This document shows positions 1-15,063 of a stretch of DNA of 64,000 bases, piece after piece. The notes below the pieces were generated by a model that had not been told where the DNA came from, searched no databases, and was given only the letters and a program-made list of their open reading frames with translations. This DNA comes from Camarhynchus parvulus (Eukaryota; Chordata; Aves; Passeriformes; Thraupidae), in assembly GCF_901933205.1 (NCBI RefSeq), contig NC_044574.1, forward strand, positions 43,433,609 through 43,497,608, read 5' to 3'. The position numbers and the translations under genes were made by a program. Position 1 is the first letter of the stretch. Each line of letters begins with the position of its first letter.

Positions 1-3000
1 CGCATGACCCATCTCAAAAAAATGTGTAAGTGGATTCATGTGAAACATTGAGAACAAGATCAATTTTAGATGCTTTTCATTTCATGCTTGTTCTCCAGCT
101 ACTTTCAGTTATGGAATCTCTGAGCCAGAAGTTGTTTCTGTTTATTCAGAAATTCTTGAATATTTCTCTTCTGAGAACTTGTACAATTTCTTCTTGAACC
201 CTTGTAAATTTTTCAGCTCCATTGCATCCTTTTTCAACAAATCACACAGATCTGCTGGCTGTTGCCTGAAGGTGGCTTCTCCTCACTTCTTAGGTGCTGC
301 CTCCTGTCTGTGTTGCAGGGGGCAATGAACAACTACTATTCTTTGCCTTTCATGTCACTTGCCTCTGGCATAGTCCCTGGAAATGGGGATCTCTGTTCCT
401 AAAGAGACCATTTTTTCAGGTCACAGTTCTGCATTTAAGCACTTTTTGCTGTAAGAGTTCACCTCTGTAAGATGACAGGTGCTCCTTTACTACGTGTGGA
501 AATGTGGAGGTGCTGTTTGGGTACCAGTGCTTACTGGTTTTTCATCATTGGAGTCAACCATACAAAGTGGCAACTGCATCAAAAGTTTAGGCTATACTGG
601 GGGCATGTTTGCTAAAGAATTGCTTGAAAATTGCCTGTGAAAATGATGGGTACTCAAGTAAGGATGAGGAATTCTCATTTATGTCTCCAGGAAATGGCAA
701 TTCCTGTATAGTTGTTCCTGTGGTCATCTTTTAATGTGGTTAGAATATCATCTTAGCAGCTCTGAAGTTTCGCTCTATTGATGTTACGGATCATGAAAAA
801 AATAAAGAAACACTAGGATCTATCTGAAATGATAAATAGCAAGTTTCCCATGTTAGCATTACAACTGTTGCAACCAGGCAGAGAAAACAAAAATTCAGCT
901 CTTGTAATTGAAGTTTTCTTTTTGGTCTGTGGTGTTAAGAGCGCATTGTGAACTCCAATTTTATTATCATCCCATGTGAGTACTTTTGTGAAGAAAAGTA
1001 AATTTAATCCTTATTGGTTTTCTGTATGCCTCTAAAGCCTTTATTTAACTGGCTGATTTGTAGATCTATACAAATAGATTGTGTTTAGAAGTAAGAATCT
1101 ATAAGAATAGATTATAGAGTCTATTTGTCAAACACTCCTATAAATATATACATTTAAATAGTGTATTATTTATAGAAATATATAGAAGGGTTCTGCAAAC
1201 TACATCTTGAGGTGTTAAGGTGTTAAAGGCATGTAACTTAAGAGTGTTTGTTTAAAATACTAGTTATTAAGTTATCTAAGTTATTTATATAATCACCATA
1301 GGTTTTTAAAGTTTTTGAAGATTTTTTTTTTTAGTGTTAAATTGATTGCTATAATTGAGGAAAAATCTGAAGATACTTGTGAAGCATTTTAACTCAACGG
1401 TTAATTTTCTGTTGCCACTAGTGATAGACTATCACATTGGCTCTTCTGAAATACAGGTGAAGATAAGATAAATGCAGTCTAGGTCTGATGCTGCAGTCAC
1501 TGGAGTATACACTTAGATTTGGCCATAAGAATGCCTCTAGAAGGCTATGCACTTGCATAATGTTTGCTGCATCAGTAGCTACAAATGTAAATTTGTCAAA
1601 CTTCTTAGTCATGTACTTTTGTTGCCTCAGAAAAGAACTAATTGTCAGTTTTCCATTGATAAAAAGTCATTAGTCTAAGCTTCTGTTTATTTACTTCTAA
1701 GAGCAAGAAGTTAATCTCTGAAGAGTGGGACCTTTCAAGTATGCTTAAGTCATTTAGGAACATAAATTCCACTGCCTTTGTACTGTGAGAGGAGTAGAAC
1801 TGAACTGAAGGAGAGGATTAATTTTGGAAGTTAAGCAAACTGAAAAGTGCACTTGATCACAAATATCAGGCAGTGTATTGTGTTCTTGATTGATTCTTGT
1901 ATGAATCTTCTCAGCCTAAATGAATATTAGACCATAGAATTTTTGAAAGACGTGATCAGGTATGGGCAGGGAGAATTAGCAAAGTTGACTTCAGGAATTA
2001 AATAGGAAAATATTAAAATAATAAATTACTTCTAATTGCTGTTTGAAAGTCATATCATCCTCTCTCAAAAAGAATGTGAGAAAAGCATTGTGTAACTCTT
2101 TAAAATCAGTGTCTTTGCAATAGTTAACGTCCTGCTGTTTTCTTTGCTAGCACACGTCAGTGGTGCAAAAGTAGACAAAAGGCTCCAAAGTCCAAAAAAG
2201 CTTTAAGTGAAAACCTTAGAAGATGGTCAAAACTTTGCAATTAAATGAAATGGTGGGTCACTTTTTGCTATGAATTTTAATGGTCATTTGTTTGCCTCTT
2301 GACTACTCACTGATTAACTATTTGTTTGGCAGGAACCGGGAAGTCTGCAAAACTTGTTGTATGACTTGTTTCAGCTATCAGTTGTTTTTCTGTGCCTTAT
2401 CAGGCTGCTTGACAACTGTTTAATTGAAAAGGTTCACATGCTATTGAAGTGTTATTGTTAGAATAAGCACTTAATTCCAGAAGGAGGATATAATCTCAAG
2501 GCTTGATAGTGAGAGTTGCAGTGTAGAGGGAGGGATGCTATCTCTGTCCTAGATAGCAGACTTGTTTATTTTATAAATAAAGATTATATTTTCTGAATAG
2601 CAAAGGATAGAACTTTGGCTGATTGTACATATCTCTGAGTAGGGACAAATATTTTACTGTCATTCTGTTACAAGAACTTTCACTGAGAATTCAAATGCTG
2701 TATCCAGTGTAACAAATGGGAATCTTGTTCTGGAGAAGTTGCAGTAATAAAGATGAAACTTGCTTTTTTTTGCTTGGGTTGTTGTGCATATAAAAAAATC
2801 CAGTAGTTGCAGTGTGCTTGATGAAAAGATGCAGCTGAGAAATGGCAGCAAAAGAATGACTTCAGATTGCTTCTAGAAAAGGGGTGTTTTACTGTTAAAT
2901 ATGAGTAAGAGAACATATACTTTTTTCCCTCACATACTGTTTTGCTTTGTTTTCTGTGTTAACACATTATGTAGCTTTGATACTTGTATATTGCTGCTAA

Positions 3001-6000
3001 TATTGCAGCAAATTGTCTTTTGTAGGTTTTAAACATAAAAGTTTAGAGGAAATACCTGCCTGGCCTTTTTTGTCTAGCTGATGGTAATTAGATGGAAAAT
3101 GACTTTTTTTTTTCCCTTCCTTTTTGGTGGCCCAGTCTCTAATTACATAATAATGGAGCTACCTGTTAACAAAGCAAGTCTAGAAATTGTGAGTAAGGGG
3201 GGAGACTTCATTTTAATGCTTTCAAGGATTGCTGGTATAGTGCAGCTAAAGTCAAGGCAAAAATACTGATGTTGTTTGGAGGAAGTTTGTGCCATTGTCC
3301 TCCTGTTAGTGCTGGTTATTGAGAATAGTTACAATCCCCCTCCAGACAGCAACACTGAGTGCTGGGGACTCAGGTTCAGACTTTGTTTCAGTTTAATTGA
3401 AAGCAATGGACACGAGTGCTAACAGCATTTTTGATCTGTGCTAAGTACAGCTCTTCTCATTTTTGTTTGTCAAATCCAAACGAATCTTTGGGTCCAAACT
3501 GAGTGTGCCCATTGAATGATTTTGTTCTTGTTGTATATAGTTGTGGTGGTCACTAGTATAGGTTGTCAGTGTTGCATAGGAAGCTTTACATAATGCATTA
3601 ATATGATGGATTTCAGCTCTTGTCAGGGGTGATCTCTTCACCAAAAGCCCTAAATGTTTCTGATGGTGAATAGGCAGGAAAGTTTGTCACACTTGCTGTG
3701 CTTTGAAAAGTCAACACGAAGGTATTTTACTATCAGTTTAAGGAAGTGGAGAAGTTAACAGATTTTAGAACTTCTGAGTTGGTGATTTTTAAGAAAGCAT
3801 AGTTAAATGCATTCTATGAGGTTTCTGATGTTTCATAGACTAACAAAAGGTTGCTTTATTAGTAGCTTTAATGAACAAATCGCTTTATTGGCTTAGACAT
3901 ACTGGTTGCTTTGTCGGTCTAAACAGCTATGGGTTCTTGTTTCAATTCACCATTGTGCTGGAGTAGAGAAGTGATAGCCATTGACCTTCTGTTAAAGCAC
4001 AATAAAAAGTTTTTTGTGAAGAAGGAAAGTGTGCAGGGAAAAGAGCAATGCAGTGCTGTGTCTGGAGTTCAGCAATGTAAAAATCAAGTACCATGTACCT
4101 CTGTTGCCTTTCTTACTAGGTGGCTCGGTGTAGTGAACCACCTGAAACAAGAAAAGACAGGACTGACTTTCTGAAGGCTGTTTTTCATGGAATCTCTGTG
4201 TAAAGAAAGAAGGTATTTATGTCCTAACGGTAAGGAAACATTAAGCAGGTACTCATTCATTTCTGAATGGAAAGTGTATTAGTCTTCAAAAAAATTCTGG
4301 TTTTACTATTGATTGTCTTGATTTGTTTATTGTTTTATTAAGTGACTAACACACACGACTTAACCGTAGCCTGTGGCTGAATTAAGTGACCTTATTTTAT
4401 TTCTTGAATTACTTCCTAAGATTTTATTTAAATGACAAAGAGCTTTTTTTTTTCTCCTGGCTGTATGCTTAGACACAGAAGAAATTTGTTAGATGCTGTA
4501 GACTTTTGTTAATGATAATAAGCAGCTCTTAAAGTTGATGTCTATGTAATGAACGGTTGCTTTCAGGTGGGATGACATTGCAGTCATTTTTGTAGTTATC
4601 AGCTTGCTTTAAAAACTTATCATATTGCTTGTTAAAGATGAGCATCCTCCTGTAATTAGAATAATAGTGTTGCAGTGGAAGTGAGGGATTCAGATTTGCC
4701 AAATGTATTTATATTATATAACACATGAAGTTATAATCATGATTAAAAGGATTAGGGACTTTCTCTCTAATGAAAGCCCTGTATGAAACCAATTTATCAT
4801 TCTCTGTAAATACTTCTTTATTAGGGATGGGGCAGTACAGTGCAGCATGGATGTTCTGTAGCTGGCTGGTTTCTACTTTGCGCATTGGTACTTGTCGTTT
4901 GGTGGGAGCAGCTGCTGGAATATACTTTGCACTTCAGTTACACTCTTGAATTTTGTTGTAGGTGTTGTGTTGTATGCTTGGTGGTTATGGTTGTTGAGTC
5001 TAGTTTATAGTGATCACTCTCTTTGTAATACAGATAAAGCATATGAATTACTTTTTTTCTCATGGAGCAGTTTTGTACCCCGATATGCTCCTAATTCCTC
5101 AGGAAAAACAAGATTTCCCTGCAACAATTTGGGGAAAATTATGACAAGCAGTGAAACTCCAATGCATAAATTTATCTAGATTTCATTTTTGAGATGGCTG
5201 TTGCTATAAACTTGTGTCTGAGATTAGGAATGAGAACATGTTGAGGGGAAGCAGCCACACTGAGTGAGTGTTCAGACTGTGCCTTGCTGATCCTGGTTCA
5301 GAGGGGACCTGGGTTGCCATCGTGTTCTGCTTAACAGCTATAACTCAACAGTGCTGTTTAGAGGAAGTACCTTTGGACTTTCTTTAGTTTCCTTCTGAAT
5401 CTATAGCATCAAAATGTCATTAATGTAAAATTTGCATGGAGGAAACTTAAAGCAGGAAAAAAGCACAGTTTTTTCATTTCCCCTCCCTATGAGGAGCTGG
5501 GTAGGATACGTGATTGTCACTGTATGCAGTTTCCTCTTGCCTGTCTCTTCTGGTTACTGTCTTCCCTGCTTTTCCTCCTTCTTTCTGGTCTTTCAGCATA
5601 TGCTCAAGGTTTGTTTTGCCCTCTTGCAGTCTTGCTGCTATCTCCCTATCTTCTTTTGGCTGCAGTTTTTTCCCTCTACCCCTTTTCTTGTCCAGTTTTG
5701 CCCTCCCATCCTTGTTTTACATTTTAATGTTGAAGTAGTTTTGTACCTCTTCAAAATATGTGGTTTTCCTTTGTGAGCATAAAAATTAGTTGAGTCAGCC
5801 GTGATTTTTAAAGGAGCTGCCCCTTCCACAGGTTGTGTTAGCACCCCCTTCTGACAGCTGCTCAACTGTGTTCCTCAGCAATTCTGTACTTGCCGATGGG
5901 TCTGTATCTCACTTTCCCAGTGTACAAATTTTATAGGTGACTTATGTCCTCAGTATTGTTTAGAATCAGTTAAGGTGTCAAAGGATTTTGACAGTACAGC

Positions 6001-9000
6001 AGTTACCCTAAAAGTACTGTAAGAATAGTCAGCGTGGCAGCAGTTGGCTAAATGCAATTCATATTTGTAAATTCTTTATGTCCAAACTATCCTTACGAGT
6101 GATGGAATTGAAGGGGTTGTGGAGCTTCAAATAAAGTGTTTTAACCCTTTGCACTGCTCTGTGGAAACCTGTGTTTTAACAGCCCACTGTCGGGGAAGTG
6201 GTTTTGAAGCTGTGTTGATGTTATGACTGCGCACCCATCTGTAACTGGAGTATGTGATAGCAATGGATGCCAGCTGTATGTGTAAAAGAAAACTGGCAAT
6301 TCTGGTGCAGTTTTCATTGGAAAGATAGCTTAAGTAAAGGTAAAGCAATAAAACAAATTGAAGAGTTTTAGCTATCTAGAACTGTGCTGCAGTTAGCTTT
6401 TTCATTATACATTTCTTCATCAATATCAGCTTCCTAAACATCCATCTCAATATCGACTGGCAGCCCACAAACTGCATATAGTGAAGAAAGAAGATACGAC
6501 AAACATCTGTTTGGTTTAAAACCAGCAGCCATCTGTGACATACAATTAAATGCATGCTGTATAGCCCTTAGATACCACTGCATCTGCAGTAAGGAGAGTG
6601 CATTTGATATTCATCTTTCAAAGCATATACCTCAGAACACTATTCCTCAAGAGAAATAGTAAAATTTTTGACTATCCAGCATGAATTGGCTGTAATACAG
6701 CAAAAAAATTCCCTATAGTGGCTTAGCATTGTGGCTTGGAATCTATACAGAAAGTGATTGAACATTACCAGCTGTAGTGGGAAATGGTACGTGGAAGAAA
6801 TTTCAACACTTTTCCCTAATAATCCCCTACCATGATCAGAGCCAAACTTTTTTTAGGTGAATTTGCATCAAATAGTACCAGGTCTTGCAGAGCAACAAAT
6901 GCAAGGCTTGCCAATGAATCTTCACCTTCCTTTGGTAAATATTTGTTCTCTCCCCCAGTAAAATCAACAAAATCTGTGGGTCTCACATATTCACACACCC
7001 GAATGAAATATATTCAATACAGGTCACCAAATGTTGTTATGGGAGTAAAGGGAGGGGAAACAAATAACTGTGAAGTGCTTAAGTGAACACACATCTAGAA
7101 ATGAGAAAAGACATAACCACTCTATTCTTTCAGGCAAGCAAGGTTTCAAGAGAAAGTGGGTCATTGGAGTTTAACCAAGATGGGCCTAAAGGAGCATTCA
7201 GGAGACAAATCTGTGTTTTTAAGTATGGATTTATGTAGGCTATCCTGGCCTCAAGAAAGAGGTTTTGTGAAATTGCATTAATTTACCCACTCCTTTAAAT
7301 CTTCAGTATATCACATGTAAATAGTAATTGTCTATTCTGCCCTTCTTAAATGACAAATGTTTTTAAACTTTGACCATTTTCCTAGAAAAACTCCATTTCA
7401 CAAGTTTTCAGCCTCCTCATATTAATTAACATAGCCCAGATGAAATCAGAACTCATATTCGCAACTTGAAGTTGTTCTAAAGACTGTTCTTTGTCCTTTC
7501 CAAATCTGGAGGGTTTTTGTGCCTAGTCTGTCCAGCTGTATCAGTTTAAGTAATAGAACAAGCTTTATCGGTGAGAGCTTTTAACACTTTACTGGACCAA
7601 AATTGTTGTTTTAGCAAACTCAATTTCACTTAATTTGAGCAAAACATTAACCTGGCCTTACAATGTTCAGTTTCCCCAGTTTAGGTTCTGGTTCAGCCTT
7701 GAGTGAGGCTCTGGCTCATTTGGTTTTCATAGGGCTTCTGCCTTGCTAATCAGAAGTTATTTTTAGCTCACGTTGCTGCCTTTTTGATCAGTCTTTTGGA
7801 GGTGGAAATGCAGACAGAGCAGTGGTGTGATAGTTGGAAGACTCAGGTTTCTATTCCTAGCTTCTGCCACTGACTTTGTCTGAAATTCTCTTATTCAGGA
7901 GCATACTATTCCATTTTATGCATCATACTCTATAAAATGAGACAACACATCTGTCAAATGTTTTGAGGTCTTTGAGTAAAAACTGTTCTGAGTGTTTGTT
8001 TCAGGGGATCACAGTTGTGATGCCAGTATAATAGTACAGTTTTATTTTCTTTGTGAAAAAGCAGCAGCATCAATGGTTCACCATTCTGGATTGAAAAGGC
8101 AGCCTGTAATTTCTGTAATAATCTGAAATTAATATGTTTTTGAACATACATATAACTAATACTTGTTTAATAGGAGCAGTAACTTAAAATGAATTGCTGG
8201 TAGATGTACTGGTCATTAGATGCTTTAAGGAAATAAGTAGTTATATTAATCAAGTGTTTGTGGGACTGTTTTAGCAGGTGCTAAATTTCAATCTATTGAT
8301 GTTGTTCAAAATATACCTAATAAAACATAAATATTGTTCTCATGCAATGAATGCAATATCCAAGACAGACCCACAAGTTCCAAGTGAGATGTTACTCTGC
8401 TTAATGGTACACATCTTATGTTTTCTCACTCTCATGGAAACAGCTTACTGCTATAGTTGCTGCATTAATCCATAATCCAATAAAGGGGATTTATTTGAGG
8501 GGTTGAAGGCAGAGAGAAGAAAATAAAAAGTCTCTCTAGTGCCCTATGGGCAACAGTTAAGCTAAAAATAAGATGGGGCTCTTGAATGGCTTTGTGTTTG
8601 CCTTTCTCAGTGCTTGAAACATATGCATTAAAGTTTCATGGTGTTCTGTAAAAACCTTACCAAAATGCTTGATTTTTCTGTGAGGAGATTTAGGATTTTC
8701 CTCTCTTCCTTTGAATATGAGATGTGCCTTACCTGTATCTGTAAGATTGCCCATTCATGCTGTATTTTAAAATGCTCAATTTCTGTGTCTGAAATGAATT
8801 TCATAGAATAGCCAAGAAGACATTGTAGTTTTTTAATTCTTGAAGATTTCTCATACTAGAATTATCATTTAATGAACTAGTGCTTTACTCCAATTTCCAG
8901 TGTACAGTTTAGATAAGAATAATGATTTTGAGCTCTTATAAGATATAAAAACCTGGAGATTGTTTGGTTCCCAGATACACATATCTTCCTGTGGGTCAAA

Positions 9001-10760
9001 ATAACAGGAAGAAAGTTTTGAAGTCCTGAACAGGATTAAGAGTATGTGTATGAATTAGAGGGCTAAATTTTGGTTTTGGCACCTGCCATCATGTGAAGCA
9101 ACCAAAACCTTGAGTTGTCTACAAAATACTCGAGCCTGTGGGCTGCAAAGAGAAGCCTGCAGACATCACCAGAGTGTAACCCACAAAGCCTTGGCTGCAA
9201 GGGGCTGGAAATGTGCAAAAACTGTCAGGAGTGTCCAGGAGATCTCGAAGCAAGTTGAGGAGATGTGACAAAATGGCTGTACCAAGTTTTTCTCAGTTGA
9301 GCCCATGCTGTAGGTGCAGTGAGGAGCAAGGGGAGCTTGGCACATGCCCGGGGTCAGACCCAGCAGCCAGTGGGCTGATCAGTGCTCTGGTCTCCAGCTC
9401 CTCATGCCTCTGAGCTGGCACTGGACTAGTTCTAAAAATAGTACATGTTGCAGATGCTCCTGTTACCACTGCATGAAGGAACAGGATCCTTCTGCTTTGT
9501 GTGGGTAGAATTACAGTCCCTGAACATGAGCAAAAGCAGAGCTGTAGGAATCTGGTCTTGGTGGACACTGGTGTCTGAAGCACCTGAAGCTGCTTCTGCT
9601 GCTCATCAGCTGCTTTATGTATTGTTTCTTCAGAGTCTGCAGCTCTTTGAAAACTGTCGTGCTAATGTAAACAGCAGGCAGCAGGAGGGTCTAGCATGCA
9701 GTATGCCATTTGACAGGATTGGCTTTTTTCCTTTATTTCAGTTTTGGGAATTGGTACAAAGTGAGTCCAGATTTTTGGAAGGAAATATCAATCAGATTGT
9801 AAAAACAGAATTATTCTAGCAAAGACAGCCTTCTTTTTTTTTTTTTAAACAAGATTGGTCGATTTAAAGTCAGTTTCAATTTTTACCACTTTTATGCTTT
9901 GCTGTTGAAGTGGTGCTGACTGGGAGAGTACTGTATCCCATTTAAGTTTTAATTCTTTTCTGTTTGTTCATTCTGACTGCTGCTATTTTATAAAGTCAGG
10001 CAGAATGTTTTGTTAGCAAACAAATGGGAAGTATAAAGCAAGCAGCCCTTCCTTTTCTAATAAATGCTTCCATTATTCTTTCTTAGTAGTTAGAATGTTA
10101 TGTCATAGGCCAAACTTGAGTTGATAACTAAGCTAGAAATGATAATAAAGTCTTGGTTGTGGGAAATGGATAAACTTACTGATAAAATTCTTATTTTAAA
10201 AGGTGCCTGGTGTCTACTTCAGAGTTGCCTTTTTTAGTTTAGACTTACTGGCTTTGCTAACACTTAAAATAATGCTTTATTTTATTTTTTTTTTCTTCTT
10301 TTTTAGGTTTTTTTTTGTGAAATTGGAGTTTAGTATTTACTGATAATATCTTAACTTGAACTATTGTTAATTGTTGGTGTGGACTATAAAGAATTGAGTT
10401 TTAACCAGTTAGGATGATAATGTAATAAATAAGGTATTTATTTTCCTGTTTAAATGCTAATATCATGAAAATATTTAGATGCCCAGGGAACTGAAAAATC
10501 TTGGAGGATGGCTCAATAATACTGCATATGAATCTGGATGCAGACACAGGTTTATCTGTTAATCTGAATATCTCCATTTATTAGAGTATGATACAAAATG
10601 CTGGGTGTCTGTATGCAAGTTACCTGAGAACCTGAGGCATGTTTTCAATGAGAGTAGTTTCAAGATTATGTTAAGAACTGCCTGTCTGTCCTGTACCTTG
10701 TGACAATTCATTCTGAAAATAATGAAGGCCTGGATCAGCTGAGTTTATGTATGTGAGAAA
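1..10760. other. Non-coding DNA, no gene recognised
   Basis: AT-rich sequence with many short T and A runs and no recognised repeat. The longest open frames are about 60-124 codons with no family resemblance. One from about 5432 to 5776 is hydrophobic only because a pyrimidine-rich stretch (about 5540-5720) encodes Leu, Phe, Ser and Pro. A GC-richer patch at about 9150-9620 is open on both strands but shows no family motif or splice structure that I can support. It is presumably intergenic or part of a large FBXW7 5' intron. Confidence 0.6.
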
Positions 10761-10781
10761 TTATATATGTGTATATATATA

Positions 10782-10807
<26 letters not shown>
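10761..10807. repeat. (TA)n/(TG)n microsatellite
   Basis: Alternating TA and TG dinucleotides, interrupted once or twice. A G/T-rich stretch full of GTTT and GTTTT units follows to about 10915. It is low-complexity DNA, and the open frame on the other strand arises from it. Confidence 0.92.
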
Positions 10808-10812
<5 letters not shown>

Positions 10813-13726
10813 TTTTCCTGTTTTGGTTTGGTTTTTTGTAATTGTTGAGGTTTTTGTTTGTTTGTTTTGGTTGATTTTGTTTTGTTTTTGTTAGTTTCAG
10901 GTTCTTTTGGTTTTTTCATGTGTTTATATGCTTCCAAGGAGTCCACGGGATTCTGGGTGTACAATAGAATGCTTTCATCTCATGAAAATAGAATTTTTTC
11001 ATCTCACGCTTCTGTATGAATATAGAAAAAATGTTAGATGCCTTTGGTAGAAACTCTTATCCAATACCATTCTGAGCAATTTCTTGATTTATCTACTTCA
11101 GTGATGTTATAGTTGCTAGAAAGCGAAAGTCATTCTGGCAAAATTTTTTCTGGCTGCTGGTACAAGGCAAATAAACAGAATCTCTAATTTTCCATACCTG
11201 GTCCTAAAATTAGATTGTTCAAAGAGTTTGAAAGACCTTAGAGACTGTTAGAAATTGCTTTGACACACACTGCTCTTTAATCTTATGCAAACTAAACCAA
11301 GCAGAAAACAAAATTGCAAGCCCTCCTTAGTATCAGGGACTGATTGCTGTGTTCTTCAGCTGTTTCAGTAGAACACTTGGCACCTTGCAGATTCCCATTG
11401 CTGTAAATTTAGCAGCATTTCTGCATATATCTACATCTGTGTTGCTCTGTGAGTTTTCTTTGTAAATCCTGGTCTGAAAAGAGGCATGGAGAGTACTGCC
11501 TTAGAGCAATAACAGAGGATAAGTTTATCTAACTTTATGTTGATTTAATAGCTTGTAAGCCATTAAAGGACTGATGTACAAGGTCAGTAATAAACATTTC
11601 CCTATGCAGTAGTTTTTCTTAAGTCTGAGAGAAGATAATGTACATTATCCCTACCAGGAGAGGTGAGCTTGCGCCTCTGAAACCATGATTGAAAAAATGC
11701 CTTGCTGTTTATGTTTACTCTCCCAATTGCAAAACAGAATTATTGTATGAGTGGCTTGATTCATTGTGTCAGAACCATTTGGGATTGTCGTGAATTACTC
11801 ATGGGAACTGTTGCATCCTGAAAAGTTGGGTATTCCAATGTTTGTAAAAAACGAAAAGAAAAATGAAAATCCTTTACTAACAAGATATCCTTGGGGGTAG
11901 TTTCAGACAAATTCTAGGAGAATGAGCCCTTGATGGGACCAAAAGATCAACGTTAAATACTTCATTAATGGCCTAGTAATGGTTTGTATTTCTTGGTGTG
12001 AAGTTGTATAAAATTTCTTCTTCTTTCTCACTCAGATTAAAGAGGCACCTGAAGGGTGCTGCTGAAACTTTCTTAAAGAAAACTGGGAGAACACATGAAT
12101 TAATGTGTAGGCTGTTTTTTTGCTTAATGTTTCCACCAAAGCCATCCTAATTGCATCCACACTGTAAGCCACACAGGCACTCATAGATCTGTTAAATCAT
12201 CTCCATCTTTCAAACAGGACAAGCTTAACTCATTGCATTACCACTTTATCATTGTCTGTGTAGACCGATGAAAATGCACAAATAAATTTTAATCTTTCAC
12301 AGTGACCATAGATTAAATTTTTGCACCTTTGTAAACTTGAATTTTTTCTCCCTGTAGCTTTCTCCCTGTATGTTCGCTATGGCACCCATTTGGTTTCTTC
12401 ATGTTACTGCTAAATTGCTGAAATAACTTCCTCCTTGTCCAGCAGTTGCTGACTTTTGTTCAGTTTTGTTTAGTAGAACTGAATGTATATAAACATGAAG
12501 AATAAATTCAGATTGCACTGAAAATGTCCTCTAAGTTTTGATTTGAAAGTTTAAAGGCTGCACAGATAGAACTGAGGACCTAATTGGGATTCAGAATTTC
12601 TATTGCTGTATATAAAATCAGATAAGAGCATATCAACATTCCTACTCTATTCTCTGTTACCAGCTCTGATAATTAGCATCTGCTTTAATCCAAAATTTCA
12701 CTCATTACACAGGAGCTATACACCAGTCTCATTTCCTCCTTCACTATGAAAAGGAAGAGGTGGTACCAATTACTCCAAGATTTAGCTCTGAATCCAAGGT
12801 CGTCTTGACAGCCAACTTAAAGCAGTTTGTTCACTTCCTCTTTGGATATGTAACTGTACTGTTGAGAAATTTTGGCATACCACGAAGATTTTGCATTGTA
12901 TATATATTGGGAGACAGAAGATCTCAGAAATATGCAGCTGAGATTCTCTGCCTATGGCAATGTGGTAAGGATACTCTTTTGGTCTGTCCACAAAGTGTTG
13001 CACTCAAAAATGCAGGTGTTGGTCAGAGCTCTTTCCAAGATTTTTAGCTTCCTTGACTCCTGATAGGCAAACTTTTTATTGCCAAATTTTCTATGTCAGC
13101 TGCAATGTTATTAATAGAGGAGTACACTAGAGGGGCTCCACTTCATCAGTGTTCTGGTTTATCATCCATCTACCTTAAGCTTTGCAGTAGTTATCTGTAG
13201 TATATATTGCTTTTATGGATATGGAAAATAAAGCACACTTTAAATATTGCATAATGATGTTCTTTTCTGTCATAGTGAAATAAGTCGGTAAGACGCAATG
13301 TGCTGAACTGATGAGGCAAAAAACCACCTTTATGTTTTGAAGATATTTAGGAAATCAGTATTCTGAAGGGACTCACTCTGTTTTGCCTCTTCAGCTTGGA
13401 ATAGCATTATTTATGTTTACAGAGAGTTGTGATTAAAATAGAGTTAAAATGAGTTTAGTTTTTGTTTCTGGAAGCCACAGTGGCTGTGAAGTCTGCAGCA
13501 TTTCCTCCTTTATCTCCACTAGAGAGCACTACCAGCTGTGCTGCTGATGCCTCTCCTCTATTTAGTGAAATGCTGTTTGGGATGTGGCAGTCTGTCCTGG
13601 ATAAAATGTCACTAGAAATTGTATTAACTTCTTGTTATCTTATCATGTGTGCTCATTAAGAGAAATTAGGGGCAGAAGGAACTTTGGACTTCTTCAAGAC
13701 AAAAATCTAGACCAGCACATCTGTTT
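10808..13726. other. Non-coding DNA, no gene recognised
   Basis: G/T-rich low complexity at the start, then ordinary AT-rich sequence. The short open frames at about 12760-13060 overlap in several registers and resemble nothing known. Confidence 0.6.
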
Positions 13727-14460
13727 CACAGAATCACTAAGGTTGGAAAAGACCTCCAAGACTGAGTCCAACCATTAATCCAGCACTGCCTGTCCACCAC
13801 TAAACCATGTCCCCAAATGTCACATCCACACACCTTTTGAATATTTCCACAGATGGTGATTCTACCACTTCCCTGGGTAGCCTACTCCAATGCCTGACCA
13901 CCCTTTCATGGAAGAAATTTATCCAAATATCCAATCTAAACCTCCCCTGTTGCAACTTGAGGCCAATTTCTCTTGTCCTATTGCTTGTTACTTGGCAGAG
14001 GAGACTGACCTCCACTTTGCTACATCCTCATTTCAAGTACCTGTAGTAAATCATGAGTTCCCTACCGAGTCTTCTTTTCTCTTGGTTAAACAACCCAGCT
14101 CCCTCAGCCACTTCTCAGAGGACTTGTGTTCCAGGCTCTTCCCTGCCTCTGTTCCCCTTCTCTGGACACGCTCCAGCCCCTCAATGTCCTTCTTGTAGTG
14201 AAGGGCCCAGAACTGGACACAGGACTCAAGGTGAGGCCTCACCTGTGCTGAATAGAGGGGAACAATCCCTGCCCTGGTCCTGCTGGCCACACCATTGCTG
14301 CTACAGTCTGGGATGCCCTTGGCCTTCTTGGGCACCTGGGCACTGCTGGCTCATGTTCAGCTGCTGTTGACCAGCACCCCCTGGTCCTTTTCTGCCAGGC
14401 AGCTTTTCAGCCACTCCTACCCCAGCCTGTAGTGCTGCTTGAAACTGTTGTGACCCAAAG
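13727..14460 (-). mobile_element. CR1 LINE fragment, 3' end of ORF2 and 3' UTR
   Basis: On the minus strand this reads as the C-terminal part of a CR1 reverse-transcriptase ORF. One segment (about 14335-14051) contains [20 protein letters not shown] and [12 protein letters not shown]. The next (about 14015-13800) contains [12 protein letters not shown] and [17 protein letters not shown]. The short CR1 3' end follows, visible on the plus strand as CACAGAATCACTAAGGTTGG. It is 5'-truncated, as most CR1 copies are, and broken by frameshifts and stops, so it is inactive. Confidence 0.93.
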
Positions 14461-15063
14461 GAATGTTTTGATCTCTTTTCAAGCTGCCACTGAAAGAAAG
14501 TCCATGTTTTTCATAGCCAGTTTCTTCTGTCACTTTGTGATCTATAGACTTGCCCTACCTTTTTGCCCGCTTCTTCTCAGTGTCATCTTTCTTTAAACTC
14601 TGTTCTGTTTTTAGCTCTGTATTTGCTGTAGACAGGACAAATAGCAATTAGATTTTTCCCTCCATACACACATGCTTTTTGGTGCTAGAGGAGTGGTGTT
14701 TGCCTTTCCTCACTCTTGTCATCAAAGACAGGGTGGCTCTGTAGCATTGCTAGTGGTGATGGATTTGAACATCCAGTGGTCAGACAGCTTCATCCAAAGT
14801 CATTACCAGTGCCAGATAATGGCTCTGCTGGGTGATACGATGCTCTGAGGGTAACTTGCATCTTGCCAAAGAGGGACCAGGATGCCAGGAGGGCCAAGCA
14901 TGGCTGAGGCCTGTCTTTATCCATCCTGTAGGGATTGGGTACCCAGGCTGAGGAGGTAAAAGCAGCAGGGGGCAGGTGTCTGTGTCCTCGGGTGCGCTGT
15001 GAAAGAAGTCTTACTGAACCTTGCCAATTTTCCTATGCTGTGCTAGATGCAGTCACACATGCA

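Noticed and set aside
5432..5776. Hydrophobic open frame resembling membrane segments
   Set aside because: The hydrophobicity comes from a pyrimidine-rich tract. Three registers of the same stretch are all open and all hydrophobic.
9150..9620. GC-richer patch with open frames on both strands, considered as an exon or LTR
   Set aside because: No terminal repeats, no splice structure or domain that I could support, and CpG density is low.
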